A DNA stretch of 64,000 nucleotides from contig NC_079478.1 of NCBI RefSeq assembly GCF_026230105.1, positions 26,179,653 through 26,243,652 on the forward strand, read 5' to 3'. The position numbers were made by a program, and so were the translations under genes. A model generated the notes under the pieces. It worked only from the letters and a program-made list of their open reading frames with translations, searched no databases and was not told the DNA's origin. Below, one piece after another: positions 35,401 to 47,481 of this stretch (positions are counted from its first letter, which is position 1; each line of letters starts with the position of its first letter). This DNA comes from Diorhabda sublineata. Lineage: Eukaryota; Arthropoda; Insecta; Coleoptera; Chrysomelidae.

Positions 35401-35539
35401 TTACTGTCAAAATTGATGGAATTGAACTTATATAGCAACAAGAAGTTTAATATGTCAACATGACACTGGATACTCCAATGAAATACGAAAAGGATATAAT
35501 GAACATAAATAGGATGAGACAAATTGAACCTGAAAACCA

Positions 35540-35640
35540 AGAACCGCAAGTGGTATGTATTCCAACATTGTGATAGTTATGGTCACGTACGGAGCTGTTG
35601 GAGTAGCAGAACCAGCGTACGTACCACCACTAAAGAATTT
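35540..35640 (+). pseudogene. Possible gag zinc-knuckle fragment
   Basis: The frame FQHCDSYGHVRSCW (about 35560-35602) resembles the C-x-x-Y-G-H-x-x-x-x-C zinc knuckle of LINE ORF1/gag proteins, although the first Cys of the four-ligand motif is missing. Nothing else of the protein is legible. Confidence 0.3.
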
Positions 35641-35740
35641 GATTAGAGAGGGAGTAGAGAGGGAGCTCTAAGGAGCTCTAAGAAAAAGTCCTTCCTCGCT
35701 AGTCATTAAACAGATTAATAAATAAGCTACAGTTTTTGGA

Positions 35741-35905
35741 TCCGGTGGTGATATTCATACTGAACACACTGTTTATACTACTATACACCAACACTCAACA
35801 TTACACTATTGACGCGCGTTTCGATCACCAAATTATCGTCTTCAGAGACTGAAGGTGAACAGTTCACTTTCAGTTTTTTGTTCAAACTACTCACGTATAT
35901 TTCAA
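35741..35905 (-). repeat. Penelope-like element terminal segment
   Basis: The minus strand encodes SVSEDDNLVIETRVNSVMLS, then a stop, then non-coding DNA ending in AACAGTGTGTTCAGTATGAA. The plus-strand AGTATAAACAGTGTGTTCAG-type sequence recurs at 35070-35155 (as a palindrome) and at 43465-43535. The NLVIETR signature also appears at 15551-15757. Repeated terminal segments in mixed orientation are typical of Penelope-like elements, so I assign this tentatively. Confidence 0.5.
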
Positions 35906-36707
35906 GACTGAATACTGAATACTCAAAAAAATTTGTGACTTATAGGAAGTGACATTTTTTTAAAATATGCAATTTATTATAGAAACATAGATAAATCAAC
36001 GAAACTTATATGGTTATCTATACGCCCAAAAGTTATCAGGCGACTTTTTTAATGGACAGCAAACTAGTTTGTTTGCATATTTCCAAAATAGAAAAATAAC
36101 TAAAATTGATTAGAATTTTATTATACAATCTAAAATTTGTATAAATGGCACTTAATACCAAGGATAAACCAGATCTAAAAATTTATTCATTTCATATATA
36201 GGGTGGTTATAAAAAACAAATAAATCAGTTACGAGAGTTAAAGTATATGTGGGAATGGTTATAATTCGATCAAAACGTTCCATCTATACGTGCTGTTAAG
36301 ATATTTTGTTTTCACAGATCAGGTTAGAAGATGGAAAATTTCATGCATTCGGATGACTGTTTACGTCAGATGGCTTTATGTAACTTCTACGCAGTAAGGC
36401 AATAACGATCTAGTTTTAATGGTCTCACCTCATTCCAAAGAATCCATCCAAACAACAACACATAAATCCAATATTATGGTTGCCTTAACTTTGCCGGGAG
36501 ATGATATAACCTCAAAATCCTTGGTTTGACTTATCAGGTGCCAAAAGAAAATGAAATAAATATTGTATATGGAAAATATAAATACAACATCCATCTAACA
36601 AAAAAAATTAAAAATAATTTGCTTCGAATGTATTTGAAGGATCTTCCTAATGACGTATAATACATAATTGTGCGGCTCTGTCCTAGGTATCCCTTAATTT
36701 TTGTATT

Positions 36708-36710
<3 letters not shown>
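35906..36710. other. Unassigned AT-rich sequence
   Basis: ATATAGGGTGGTTATAAAAA near 36196 is terminus-like. No gene recognised. Confidence 0.4.

Positions 36711-36771
<61 letters not shown>
36711..36771. repeat. (AT)n microsatellite
   Basis: Pure AT run of about 30 units, directly abutting the mariner relic that follows. Confidence 0.98.
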
Positions 36772-36775
<4 letters not shown>

Positions 36776-37441
36776 TGGGAAGAGGCTACATGTATCGCAC
36801 ACAACAATTGAAAAACACTTAAAATGTCTTGTGCTAGTTAACACAAAGAATCAACATTTGCGATATGCACCTTAAACGAAATGAAACCAACCCTTTCCTG
36901 AAATGAATCATTACTGTTGATGAAAAATGGGTCCTGTACAGTAATATAGGTCAAAAACAATCATGGAGCAAACACGATGATCCAGCACAAACCACATCCA
37001 CAGCTGAAAAATAACAAAAAAAGCTCATGCTGTCCCCAGATAGGTGTTGTGTTTTTTGAGCTGCTTCCAAGGAACCGAACGATCAATGTTAATGTTTACC
37101 GTCAACAATCGAAGAAACTGGATGAAGCAAGCAAGGAAAACGGCCAGAATCAAATCGGTAAGGTTTAGTGTTCCACCATGATATTGCAAGACCTCACACA
37201 TCTTTGGCTACTCGTAGGAAACTATTGGAACTTGGCTGGGAAGTGATGCCACATTCCCCGTACAGCTCTGATCTGGCACCATCTGAAAACCATTTATTTC
37301 GAAGTTTGTAGAATTCTTTGAATAGGCAAACTTTCACAAATGACGATGACTTGAAAATATATTATTGATTAAGATCTATTCATTGTTAAGAAAAAGTGTT
37401 TATACTATACTACAAAACCGAAATAACTTTATCGCCAACCC
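36772..37441 (+). pseudogene. mariner transposase pseudogene (copy 1)
   Basis: The plus strand begins inside the N-terminal helix-turn-helix (GKRLHVSHTTIEKHLKCL, about 36782-36835), then gives RNETNPFLK and ITVDEKWVLYSN (about 36915-36950; D-E-K-W carries the first catalytic Asp), SWSKHDDPAQTTSTAEK, VFFELLPRNRTIN (about 37048-37086), then VFHHDIARPHTSLATRRK (37170-37223, second Asp), LGWEVMPHSPYSSDLAPSE (the third Asp box S-x-D-L-A-P-S) and NSLNRQTFTNDDDLK. Stops and frameshifts separate the blocks. The right end has TTATCGCCAACCCAATA (37426-37441), resembling a mariner terminal repeat next to TA. The 5' end is missing: homology starts at the microsatellite. Confidence 0.85.
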
Positions 37442-40190
37442 AATACATGTATATTTTTTTGAAAATTCCATTTAGTTTTATATGAAATGTAATTTGATGA
37501 TTTTATCCTTATTTTGCGTCACTGAATCAAAACTCTGAAATGTGCTTGTTCTTAAATACAAAGAATAGAAATAAATTAATTTTTTGCTTAAATAACCGAT
37601 GCTTTTTTGTTAAAAAGACAGTTATTCTATTCTAGTGTTGTACATCAATCATTTGCAAACGGTAATTAATCGACGAATTAATTATTGTGATATCTACTAT
37701 CCACAAAATCCAATTAAAAAATAATTAATCTTGTTATGAGTGAGAAAATGCCATTATATTCAGTTCACATGGATACGTTGACTGCTGTTAGTATATATTT
37801 AATTAAAAAATGTTCGACGAGCGGCTCGTTTATAACAAGAATATTTTTCTTAACGTCGTCATACAGCACACATGTTCTTTTCTACTGTGTGGAACAGCCA
37901 AATGGAATAAGTTTGGATTTTATTTATGACTTGATGTTTCACTTGCAATATGTATTTGAAGTATTGAAACTGTGTATATGACAATGGTGTAGAGACTACA
38001 TAAAATGCCAATTATTAAACGAACAGAAATCAAAATTGTGTTGACTCAACTCATTTCCAAATACTTCGGGGTACAAATATTTGGTGTGGGTAATTTGTGG
38101 TTATTTGTAACTATAGATCAATTACTAGGCCCCCCGTTTCCCAGATACAAAACCAATGAACTATTCCTTAAGGGTCTCCTATAGACTTAAACCAGGTCTA
38201 TGGATTGATCGCATTTGTGGAGCATGTAGTCTTATACCTGCCATGTGTTACGCAATTTATGATAGTACGCTTTTAATACATAGATTCAGCGGCATAGATT
38301 CAGTTTGCGAATAAAGAGCAAGTTTTAGCTACTTAGGGCTGTCAAATGTAACAGTTTGCATATCAATCTGTAATATTCTATGAGCCAATGGCAGTGAAGA
38401 TAACTGATATGCATTTATTGATAAGCCAACTGACTTTATCGATAGAAAACCCGTAGAAGTTACCCAGGATAATCTTTTGCCTGATCAAATTTATCAGCTA
38501 CCTGATTTTCATGAAATCAGCTGAATTTTTCTATTTGTCATATTAGTATATTAACAATAAGATGGCAAATTTTTATCTGAGAGGAGTTCACGTATTACTT
38601 TGCATCACGCTTCAGTAAAGCAAAGAAAGTTCACAAAATTAAAATATTTTCATAAGCAAATTAATCAATTAACTTAGTTTTGTTTAACTAGTTAGTCGGT
38701 AAATAATATTAATTAAAAAAACGATTATAAATTACAATAAGAATAACAATTCAATTCATTTCATTCTCGTTTTAGCTTGAATCACATTAATATAGATTTT
38801 GGTTACTGACCTTCAGAAAACCCAGTTATTTCGGATTTTTTAAAACATAAAACCAAGTTGGAGCTAGGTGTGCATCAGACCAAAGTTGAGTGATATAACA
38901 TCTCAAATATACAAAACTCTTACCTATTTGGTGGGTGATACAAGCGATCATTACCTGTTTGGGTAACTTGTATATTTCAGTGCCCAAGAATTTGTTTTTC
39001 CAAATCAGGCTACCCTAACCTAATTGATAATTTCTAGACGATGAAATTTAAACATATGGATGGAACTTGATAAAACACTTGCGTATCTCTCATCCCATCT
39101 AAGCGTTTAGTTATTCTCTGTTGCTTGAGTTTTTAGAAATCACTGTAATAATTTGAAAATGTGTCAGCTAATTGTGTGATAAATACAGAAAATTAGCAAG
39201 CAATAACTCGAAGTAAATTTGCTGAGTTGTTACATTTAAATATGCCATAAATACCGTTTAACTCTTACTTTATAGCTTTATAACATTAACTTACAGTTTT
39301 TCCATCGACATACAGCAAGTTATATCCTGTTGCTAGTATTACATATCGACTATTATCAATGACAATTTTAGATGATAGGAAATCATTGACCATATAAACT
39401 CTTTTTCGTGTTCAAGGAACTACCTGACATATAATACACTATATTGTAGTTAACTGATATTAAGTTGACGTAAACGAGACTTTTCAAATTATTCCCTCAC
39501 ACTACCCATTTATTATAGTAGGGAAGAAATTATTAACGAAATTTTTATCTGGTTCCCTTATGAAACATACTTCAAATAGTGAGCATTGAAAGGAATGAAA
39601 AATTCTATAAGGAATCACAAAAATGGTTTTTCAATTCACTTCAATCATCCCAGAATACTTGTTTATATTTATTTATCTATATTGTAACATTATTATGAAA
39701 TTAAATGGTCACATAATTTTATTTTATTATAAAAAATCTTCCGTTATTATGAACCTGGTCCATTAGTGTTTTATTGGGAATTTTAATTGGTTATGCCGTC
39801 CCTCTTTATTTTTTAATATTGTGAAGCTCATTACAAACCATCAAAAAACCATTGATTAGGACGTAATACCGAATTCTTTTCTTATTATATTTGTATTCAA
39901 ATTATAACTTTTATCAATTTTATCGCTAATTAACTGTCATCGGGAGCATTTTCCAAAAATTGCTAACGTTTCTTAGGTAAAAATCGTTTTTAACTGCTTT
40001 AAATTATGTGTTGTGTTGCTTTTCATTCAGTGCATGCAAGTAAAATATTTGCTTTCCTCACTTATTAGACGAACTGTTTATTAATTTTATGTTTCTTAAG
40101 AGTTTTGTGTTAATAGTACATTTAAGCTATAATATCATGGATTTTTATTATTTTATTCATTTTTGAAGTATTGCAGCACTGTGATGACAA
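37442..40190. other. Unassigned AT-rich sequence
   Basis: No domain recognised. An 81-codon plus frame at 37736-37981 has no match I know. Stretches at 38080-38420 are slightly GC-richer but lack open frames. Confidence 0.5.
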
Positions 40191-40194
40191 AGTG

Positions 40195-41065
40195 ATACAT
40201 GAACGTAAACAAGGACAAACCTGTATCGGAATCGCGTCAGGTACGGACACGTTTCTGTGGTTTTATGGACTGTGATTGTTTGATTGACAGTATTACACTA
40301 CTATGCTCAGAGAGATGTTTGATGAAAATTTGTCCAGAAAATAGATGTGCTATCACAATCACAACTCTCGGATGTTAGCGTAAATACTTCTGAGCTCACT
40401 TCGAAGAAAATTGAGAGAAATAGATTTTAAGATCTGTTGCCTCGCGAGAAAGCCAAAGTTAACAGCTAAGATAAAACCAAATGGCCTGATGTAGGCTAAA
40501 CAATGTAACAAAGATAAAGATATGGATGTCTGGAGATCGGTGCAATATTGTAATTTAATAAAAAATTGATACATTATTATCTGTATGTGCGTGGTCGTCA
40601 TGGTGAAAAGTATCTTCCTGACAGTGTGATTTGGTCAGTCATCAGCAACAATACCACTGGATATTTGTACGTCATAAAAAGAATAATGAGACATCAGTAC
40701 AAAGAAGTATTACGAATTGTTTTATTCCACAGCTCGTAGATGGTTTCCAGATGGTGAACCATTCACTTTCATGCAAGATGGAGCTCCCTGTCTCATTACT
40801 AGGTCTGTTAAAGCTTTTTGAAAAAAGAAAATGTCCATTTGTTGAATTGGACGATTGATAGCCCTGAAAATGTGTAGAAACTGATGGAAAGAGAAGTGGC
40901 TAAAGAGGTGATCACCAACAAACCCAACTCCTAGAAAAATTATTTCCGTGTGGAATTACCAACCTCAAATGCACAGAGTACAATCTTGCATTGATAGCAT
41001 GCCGTGCAAAATTAAAGCTTTAATAGTGGCTAAAGGTGGTTTAACTAAATATGGACTTTTACTCA
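40195..41065 (+). pseudogene. Tc1-like transposase pseudogene
   Basis: The plus strand gives LSQSQLSDVSVNTSEL (about 40349-40395), LRRKLREIDFKICCLARKPK (about 40398-40455, second helix-turn-helix and linker), NKDKDMDVWRSV, then GEKYLPDSVIW (about 40600-40633) and TGYLYVIKRIMRHQYKEV. Further on come WFPDGEPFTFMQDGAPC (about 40741-40790; Q-D-G-A-P carries the second Asp), VKAFLKKENVHLLNW (about 40808-40850), LMEREVAKEVITNKP (40882-40925), and ALIVAKGGLTKYG at the C-terminus (41012-41050). The D-S-P-E-N box at about 40857 corresponds to the third catalytic position region. Several frameshifts separate these blocks. TACTTTGGCCAAAAACTTATA near 41208 is plausibly the 3' terminal region. The minus frame 40359-40601 is its shadow. 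Confidence 0.85.
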
Positions 41066-41960
41066 CATTATTTTCACTTTTCTTTTAAATTCAATACACA
41101 TATGATTTGTAAATTAATGGGTAGTTTATTTTGAGTAAGAAACAATAAAACGGTACAATATAATTCCCTAATTAATATTTTACAAGAAATCTTTCAATGC
41201 GTCAAATACTTTGGCCAAAAACTTATACATCTTGACTTTGGTATCCTTATAATTCGTTATATTTTATCTATTTTCTATTTCATTATCATATTCACTCGAT
41301 TTTTTACTCATTTCAATAACATTTTAACTCAACTAAAGTCTGAAGAATTGACAATAACGGTTTGTACGTCCATTTTTTTCATTTCAAACTTCAATTAAAA
41401 GATTTTTTATGAAAATATAACCAAAACACAGAAGAAGCAAGTAAGTTAAAATAAAAATTCCTACACTAGAGTTAGAATTTTCACTATACTCTATTGTTGA
41501 AATTGATTTCTCAATTATTACATTGACTGATATCTATGGAAAATTGATATCTAGTAAATTGGGATTCGATCAATACACTGTTTGATTATTTGTGATAAAA
41601 TATCAGGATAAAATATCTAGAATGCCGATTGCATTTATTTACTCTTTTTGCTTAGTTGATCGAAGTTCATGGTTTAATGGTTTGAATAAGTATCAAAGTG
41701 AATTGGAACAAGTAACGTCACAGAACTATAATTCGATTTAAGGAAATCAATAGACTCACAGGCAAGTTGACAACTACAGGCCTGTCTTCAGTTATCATTT
41801 ACCAACGATATTACTTGCAATGCGAAATTCGAAATTTATAAGTTTTGTTGGTAGAAATGAGTAAAGCCAAATTTGAAATAAATTAACTGATCTATGATTA
41901 CCTTACTGAGATAATGAAATATGACTGATTTGGTCCATAATTTTTCCAGAATTTAAAAAA
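41066..41960. other. Unassigned AT-rich sequence
   Basis: The first 180 bp may be 3' sequence of the Tc1-like element. The rest shows no recognised feature. Confidence 0.45.
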
Positions 41961-41989
41961 TTTTGGTTTTCGACACTTTATTTATAAAA

Positions 41990-42345
41990 ATGGTGGTTTC
42001 AGCTTGTTTTCCGAATAATCTTTCAGTCAAAATTCTAAAAAGTTCTTTTCAACCTGTTTTTAATAGGAGTTTCGTAAACAATTTGCAAATCCAATTCGTT
42101 TTAGCCTGTTTTGGTACAGGTGTGTCAGAATTTCTAAAATCAGCCTGTGTTCCATTTAATCTTCAGACGAAAGTCTGGAAACTGTTTTCATACGATTTTT
42201 CTCAAAAATTTTCAAATCTCCTTCGTTTTAGTGTGTTTTGGTACAGTTTGTTGTTTGTGTTGTTTGTGTTGTTTTGACGAGTTTTGGAACAAGCTTGTAA
42301 GAAATTCTCAAATCCAGGTCCTTTTAGCCTGTTTTCATACGGGCG
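41990..42345 (+). repeat. Degenerate tandem repeat array
   Basis: A unit resembling AAATTCTCAAATCCAATTCG followed by TTTTAGCCTGTTTTGGTACAGG recurs with drift at about 42077-42120, 42206-42247 and 42302-42345. Weaker versions occur near 42030-42070 and 42160-42200. The 104-codon plus frame over it is a by-product, as its peptide repeats LACFGTG/RFSVFWY-type blocks. Within it GTTGTTTGTGTTGTTTGTGTTG is a local minisatellite (42248-42271). Confidence 0.55.
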
Positions 42346-42349
42346 ATTA

Positions 42350-43464
42350 TATATAATAATTACGGATCTCTCGATTATTTGTATATCAATATGGATAATA
42401 GTAATAAAATTATTATGATGCATGTCGGATATGAATTGATGCTAAATATGTTCTTTATGATTCAATATACGAGTATGTACGATTGAAGCAAGGAAACTGT
42501 ATACCACGATCGTTCGCATATGTATACCGGATGTATTCCTTTTCATGTTCAAAGAAAAGGGATATTTAATCAACTTCCTATTTTGGTAGCTTGCGTTATC
42601 CATTAGCTCTTAAGATGTACGTACGGATTAAGTGGTATTTTATTTATTATCCTATTTCATTTGCAATCTATAAACAGTAACTGAAGTGATTATGAAATTA
42701 ATCGTGCGAATATTTACCAATTGCAATTTCCAACTAACCATCTTAAAAAACTATATTCAAACTTAGCGAAAAAATTAACACAAAAATAAATATATTATAT
42801 ACCAATAACAATATATTAATTTATATTGATATGAGGTGTAAAGAAAAATAAGTATGCTCTATCAAGGTCTCCTCAACGAAAGGAATCATCTCAACTCAAT
42901 TTTCTCACACCAAAATTTCAAGACTCGCCAAAGGTAGCATGGTTGAAAATCTGTAAGGTGGATTTGGGCAGACAGAAAGACTTTTGAATAGCTAAGAACA
43001 GCGAATCAAAAGAGATCTTTGTTACAGCGTTTTGTTCTACTGTTATTAACGAACATTTTTGGAACGAGGTGATTAACTTCAGTGCAAACGTTAAATTTTT
43101 TTTTCGGAGTCATAAACATTTCCAGTGATCAAATTTTGATCTGAACTAAGACGTTTTTTGATTTCGATAAAAATTGAAACACGAGTTTTCTTTTATTTAC
43201 TTAAGCACTTGAAAATTCGATACCATGTTTAAACAAGCTAGTTTGTTCACATTTTCCTCAATTTTCGTCGTCTAAGATCATCCTCAAACTTTATTAGCTT
43301 CTTTAAGACATTTTTCGACATAACTTTCAAGTATTGCGAATAAAATCACACTCAATCAACTAGTGTATTACCAGACAACGTGGAACGGATTCAAAGTTGT
43401 TACTGCTTTTCTCAATACATGATGGAATGAGACATATTATTTTAAACAAATGCTGTGTACAGTA
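42350..43464. other. Unassigned AT-rich sequence
   Basis: No gene or repeat boundary recognised. Confidence 0.5.
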
Positions 43465-43535
43465 CATATAGTGTAAATATGTTGGTGTAGTGGTAATGCA
43501 AACTGTGTGTTCAATATAAAGATCATCGTTACTAC
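43465..43535 (+). repeat. Penelope-like terminal segment copy
   Basis: GTTGGTGTAGTGGTAATGCA followed by AACTGTGTGTTCAATATAAA is the inverse of the sequence around 35070-35110 and 35756-35790, with several changes. It stands alone, without a recognisable ORF beside it. Confidence 0.5.
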
Positions 43536-43871
43536 TAGGTTCTATTGATGATTTTTTGCAAATATTTCAATATAAACGATGTTTCCCAAATAATGCGACA
43601 AAATTCAGTTATTGCCCATACAATATTATCAGGGGTCTTTCCCATCACAAAATTTCTTTATCGAACTTTTTTCGAATATATTCCTCATCCAAGATGCTAG
43701 ATAAAGTTGACTTTTCATTTCTCAAAATTAGAGTAAAGCTGAAAACTTGAAAATATATAAATTCCATGCAAATTTACACGCCTAATCACAACAAATCTAC
43801 CTATTATATTATTAGTTAGTGAAATTAGCAGTTTACTATATTATATTTAGTATCAAACCTGTTTTTTGATT

Positions 43872-43893
43872 ATTGATTGATTGATTGATTGAT
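43872..43893. repeat. (ATTG)n microsatellite
   Basis: About five uninterrupted ATTG units. Confidence 0.9.
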
Positions 43894-45230
43894 AAATTTT
43901 CTGTTTATTTTATAACTCATCTTAATCTTGAAGTTCTTTCTAAAACCAATAGATTTGTAGATGGGTTGAGAAATTCAGTGATTTATACAATGTTTCACAT
44001 ATTTGTATGAAGTTTGATGTGAAAATTTAGAATAGTCATCTTAAATAATTCACCAGAAGTTTTTGAAATCCTAATATTGCAAATTTCACGGAGCCTATTT
44101 GTATAACCCATGTACATACTTCCTTTTGAATAAGTTGTTCTCACGACATAAGTGTCAAGGAATTCGCTATCAGGACCGTAACAACATTGATTGAATTCAT
44201 GTAACTTAAAAGTTGCTTGCAAGATGCAAGATTTGTTTAATTCCAAGTAGTAAGCTAATTTAAAATATTTACTTATTATCATCTACTCATATTCGATTTT
44301 TTAAAATCAGAAATAACATGTTCTGATCTGATTATTTGACTTCTGCATAAAACTTTTAACAACCGTAATAAATGCGACTTTCAGTGATACGAAGATGTTT
44401 CATTGGCAGACGAGTAACTCTTATTGAGTTGAAACGTATCGTGCCGTTTATTTATGACCTGTCACATTGAAACTCATCCAAAAAGTAACCAAGAGATTTA
44501 AATGAGAATGAAATGAAGATAATTTTACTGATAATTCAGTTCCATGGAGAATGAATTTTTGATTAATATGGTAGTGACGGTATATTATATTTTTATATTT
44601 AATTGACAAGAAGAGCAAAAACTCATTCTAATACATTTTTTATACTCTTATTACGCATAATTTGTTAGACCAACTAAGTAATACGAGACTCTCTTTATCA
44701 AACATTAGAGATTATCTCACAATAATAAAATAAGTCTTTTAACCCACTGATGATTGTCAAATATAAAGAACAGGTATATTTAAAAAAAACTGCCACACTA
44801 TAATCAGATGATAGTTACCAAGACGCAATCCAAATTATAACCTTAATGACATCTTAATTGAGTCAAATAGGGTTTATAACTGCTTCAATCGTCACAAAGA
44901 ACGATGATTAAGACCCAATATCTGGAGATACACCTGCACCATAAGTTTAGCAGAAGAGTATATACTCAGAATCACAATTAGAATTGAGATACCTTGAGCT
45001 ACCAATGCATAAATAATGCAGATTGTCAATGGCAACAAATTATTGGTCTACAAAAATATCGTTATAGAAAACAATTTTGATACTCGTATTTTTGAAATGT
45101 GTTCGTACTCGTATCATTGTTAACAGATTTAAATGAGACTCGTAACGGAAACAATCGAAAAAATGGTACGAAGAACACAGTAGGGTCAACAAAATAAAAA
45201 ACTATTTCCAATCAAATATCTTTATTATTT
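43894..45230. other. Unassigned AT-rich sequence
   Basis: A 95-codon minus frame at 43995-44282 (containing NQCCYGPDSEFLDTYVVRTT) is moderately protein-like but unrecognised and lacks splice or promoter support. Nothing else seen. Confidence 0.4.
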
Positions 45231-45238
45231 CAAAAATC

Positions 45239-46065
45239 ATGACTAGAAGTAAAGAGAAGAAAAAATATGCCTATTAATGGGGATGATCTGACAAATGCTA
45301 TTTAAATTATTAAGGAGATAAAATTCTCCACTTTCGGTACTTCCAAACATTTTGGATTACCAATAACAACTGTGTGTTGTCATTTGAAGTTTTGTTTGGA
45401 AACAGTTAAGGACTTTACATGAAAATCTTGCAGTCAATCAAGTTTTTGATCGTACCGAAGAGCATAGTTTGGTTGACTATATCAAATACGCAGCACACTT
45501 ACAATCTAGATTGACTTTAAATATAAGAAAATACTACATATTATTTTGCAAAAGTTAATGGAAAAAAAGTACCCAAAGAGCTGGGATACAAACAAAATGG
45601 CTGAAGATTAGTGGCCGCGATTATTTACGAAGCAATACCAAAACGAATTGTCTTTGAGAAAGCCTGAAGCTACTAGTCACTCTTCGGCATTTAACAGACA
45701 TACTGTTAGTTTAACATTCGACAATTTTAAGTCATTTCTCAATGTACTGCTAATACAAAAGCGACATTTGGGACTTAGAAGAAACTGTTTTGCCCACCAA
45801 AGATATCAGCACCTCTTGGCGCCAAACATGTTGCACTGAAAGAGGAACCACAGTTACAATGATAGCAACTGTTAATGCAGGTGGTAGTTTTATTCTACGC
45901 ATGTTGATACTCCCTCGTGTAAACTTTGAAGACTTTCTGTTAAAAGAAGCTCTTGAAGGCAGTATTGGAGGCGCCAATCCATACGGTTGGTCAAATTAGT
46001 CCATATTTATGATATTACTCATCATTTTATTAAATATGCAAAGCCTACACCAATGTGTCCTAGGT
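45239..46065 (+). pseudogene. pogo/Tigger-like transposase pseudogene 3
   Basis: A plausible start ATG at 45239 opens MTRSKEKKKYAY, then, past a stop, NGDDLTNAI and FGTSKHFGLPITTVCCHL (psq-type helix-turn-helix). After 45600, WLKISGRDYLRSN and LSLRKPEATSHSSAFNRHTV (about 45645-45705) are the CENP-B-like second DNA-binding region. SDIWDLEETVLPT (about 45766-45800) holds the first catalytic box, with Glu where N-x-D-E-T has Asp. Then CTERGTTVTMIATVNAGGSF (45835-45894), RMLILPRVNFEDF, GSIGGANPYGWSN (45961-45999) and, frame-shifted, ITHHFIKYAKPTPMCP (46011-46060). Homology stops before the second Asp box, so the C-terminal third is deleted. Several stops and shifts confirm decay. Confidence 0.85.
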
Positions 46066-46905
46066 ACACCGTAGTACATGGGGTATGTTGTACCTTGGCG
46101 TTACTTACTATTTTTTTCTCCACTTTTAAAATATATGTAGGTATGAAATTTCTGATATTTTGGGGGTGAGTACCCAAATAATTGACAGTTCAAAGTATGC
46201 AAATATAATTTTTATGCTGCACGTCGAATCCCAATAAAAAATATGCATCTAATAAACTGTCCTAGTAACAACAGGTTCCCTACTCATGAAATCAGATTAG
46301 ATATATTGAAAAGCAAAACACTCTGAAGAACACAAGGGGGTAGGAAGGAAGATGAATTATGATTAACATGGGCGAGTAGTAATCCAGGGATTTTTTTATA
46401 GAAACATACCTGAAAAAAATATGAGGTCCAAGAGAATGGAGGAGCTGAGGCACATACAGATAAAGACAGAAGATTTCAGAAGAGAAAAAATTATGCACAT
46501 AGAACAAGGAAAAAATATTCAAGGAAAAATTTGGTGAGCAAAAGTAGTAGAAGATTCAAGTGAGAAACAAATTCAATACCAGAAATCGAACGGAAAGATC
46601 AGGAAAAAGTGGGAGGGAATGGATCATGTAGAGCATACACCAGATTTTGAGCATACTATTTGGAGAATAGATTGAGAGGCAATTCTCCCATCCAAAATGA
46701 AGCTAGCTTAGTAAACCATGAAATAGTAAAAGAAACATTTATTTTAAAGTTTAACTTCAAATTTCTTCTCAATTTCAATTTTAACCTCACCCTATATACA
46801 CATTTTAATCAATTAAATCAGTTTCAAATAGATAAAATCAAAATAATATTCATTAACTCACTACGCCAATTAATAATTCAAGAGTTATTCACGAGTTATT
46901 AATGT
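46066..46905. other. Unassigned sequence after transposase truncation
   Basis: No recognised motif. An 80-codon plus frame at 46660-46902 with FKFNLNFNL-type repeats is low complexity. Confidence 0.4.
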
Positions 46906-46906
46906 A

Positions 46907-47203
46907 CCGGGTGTCTCAATAAGAATGGCTCTCGGCCATATTTCGGGAACCGTTTATTGTACATCTTTGGGGAATAAAATTATAACAAAAGTGACCTCGA
47001 GAAAAACCTGGAAATTATTTACAGGGTTGTAGGTCCACCGCTAGAGGGCGTAATTAAATACCAAAAATTATAAAATGAATAATTCACAAATTTTGCCTAA
47101 TTAAGATGCATTTAAACTATGATTATTGTATTCTTTAAGAGATATATTTGATTTTACAAGTTTTAGTTCATATCTTTAAATAAGAGGTTGGGGGAAGCGG
47201 GAG
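46907..47203 (+). repeat. Repeat-like segment with a GGGTGTC terminus
   Basis: CCGGGTGTCTCAATAAGAAT (46909-46928) is a terminus style shared by several insect repeats, and compare ACAGGGTGTCCC at 1794. CTAGAGGGCG at 47042 is echoed inversely by CGCCCTC at 47349 in the loop of the adjacent inverted repeat. No ORF. It may be the outer part of the element containing 47204-47481. Confidence 0.35.
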
Positions 47204-47481
47204 CTTTATTATGAAAAAAGGCCTGTAAGTCTAGTTCTACTTAACCTATCTATGCAAACTTAGTCTTTTTGAAGAGAGCTCCTTTCTACCAATGTAAGAG
47301 TTATAATTTCGAAACAACCTAATTAGATTTAAAAAAATGAATAACTAGCGCCCTCCATCGTATACGTTACTCATTAGGTTGTTACTCTTACATTGGTAGA
47401 AAGGAGCTCTCTTCAAAAAGACTAAGTTTGCATAGATAGGTTAAGTAGAACTAGACTTACAGGCCTTTTTTCATAATAAAG
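47204..47481. repeat. Inverted repeat (snapback) joined to LINE 3' end
   Basis: The left arm 47204-47323 begins CTTTATTATGAAAAAAGGCC, and the right arm 47373-47481 ends in its exact inverse GGCCTTTTTTCATAATAAAG. They match essentially base for base, except that the left arm has 11 extra bases (TATAATTTCGA) near 47302-47312. The loop is about 49 bp. The last eight codons of the adjoining reverse transcriptase frame (YFIMKKGL) are encoded by the right arm, so the junction lies near 47481. Confidence 0.9.

Noticed and set aside
40359..40601. 80-codon minus-strand frame
   Set aside because: Antisense shadow of the Tc1-like transposase relic.
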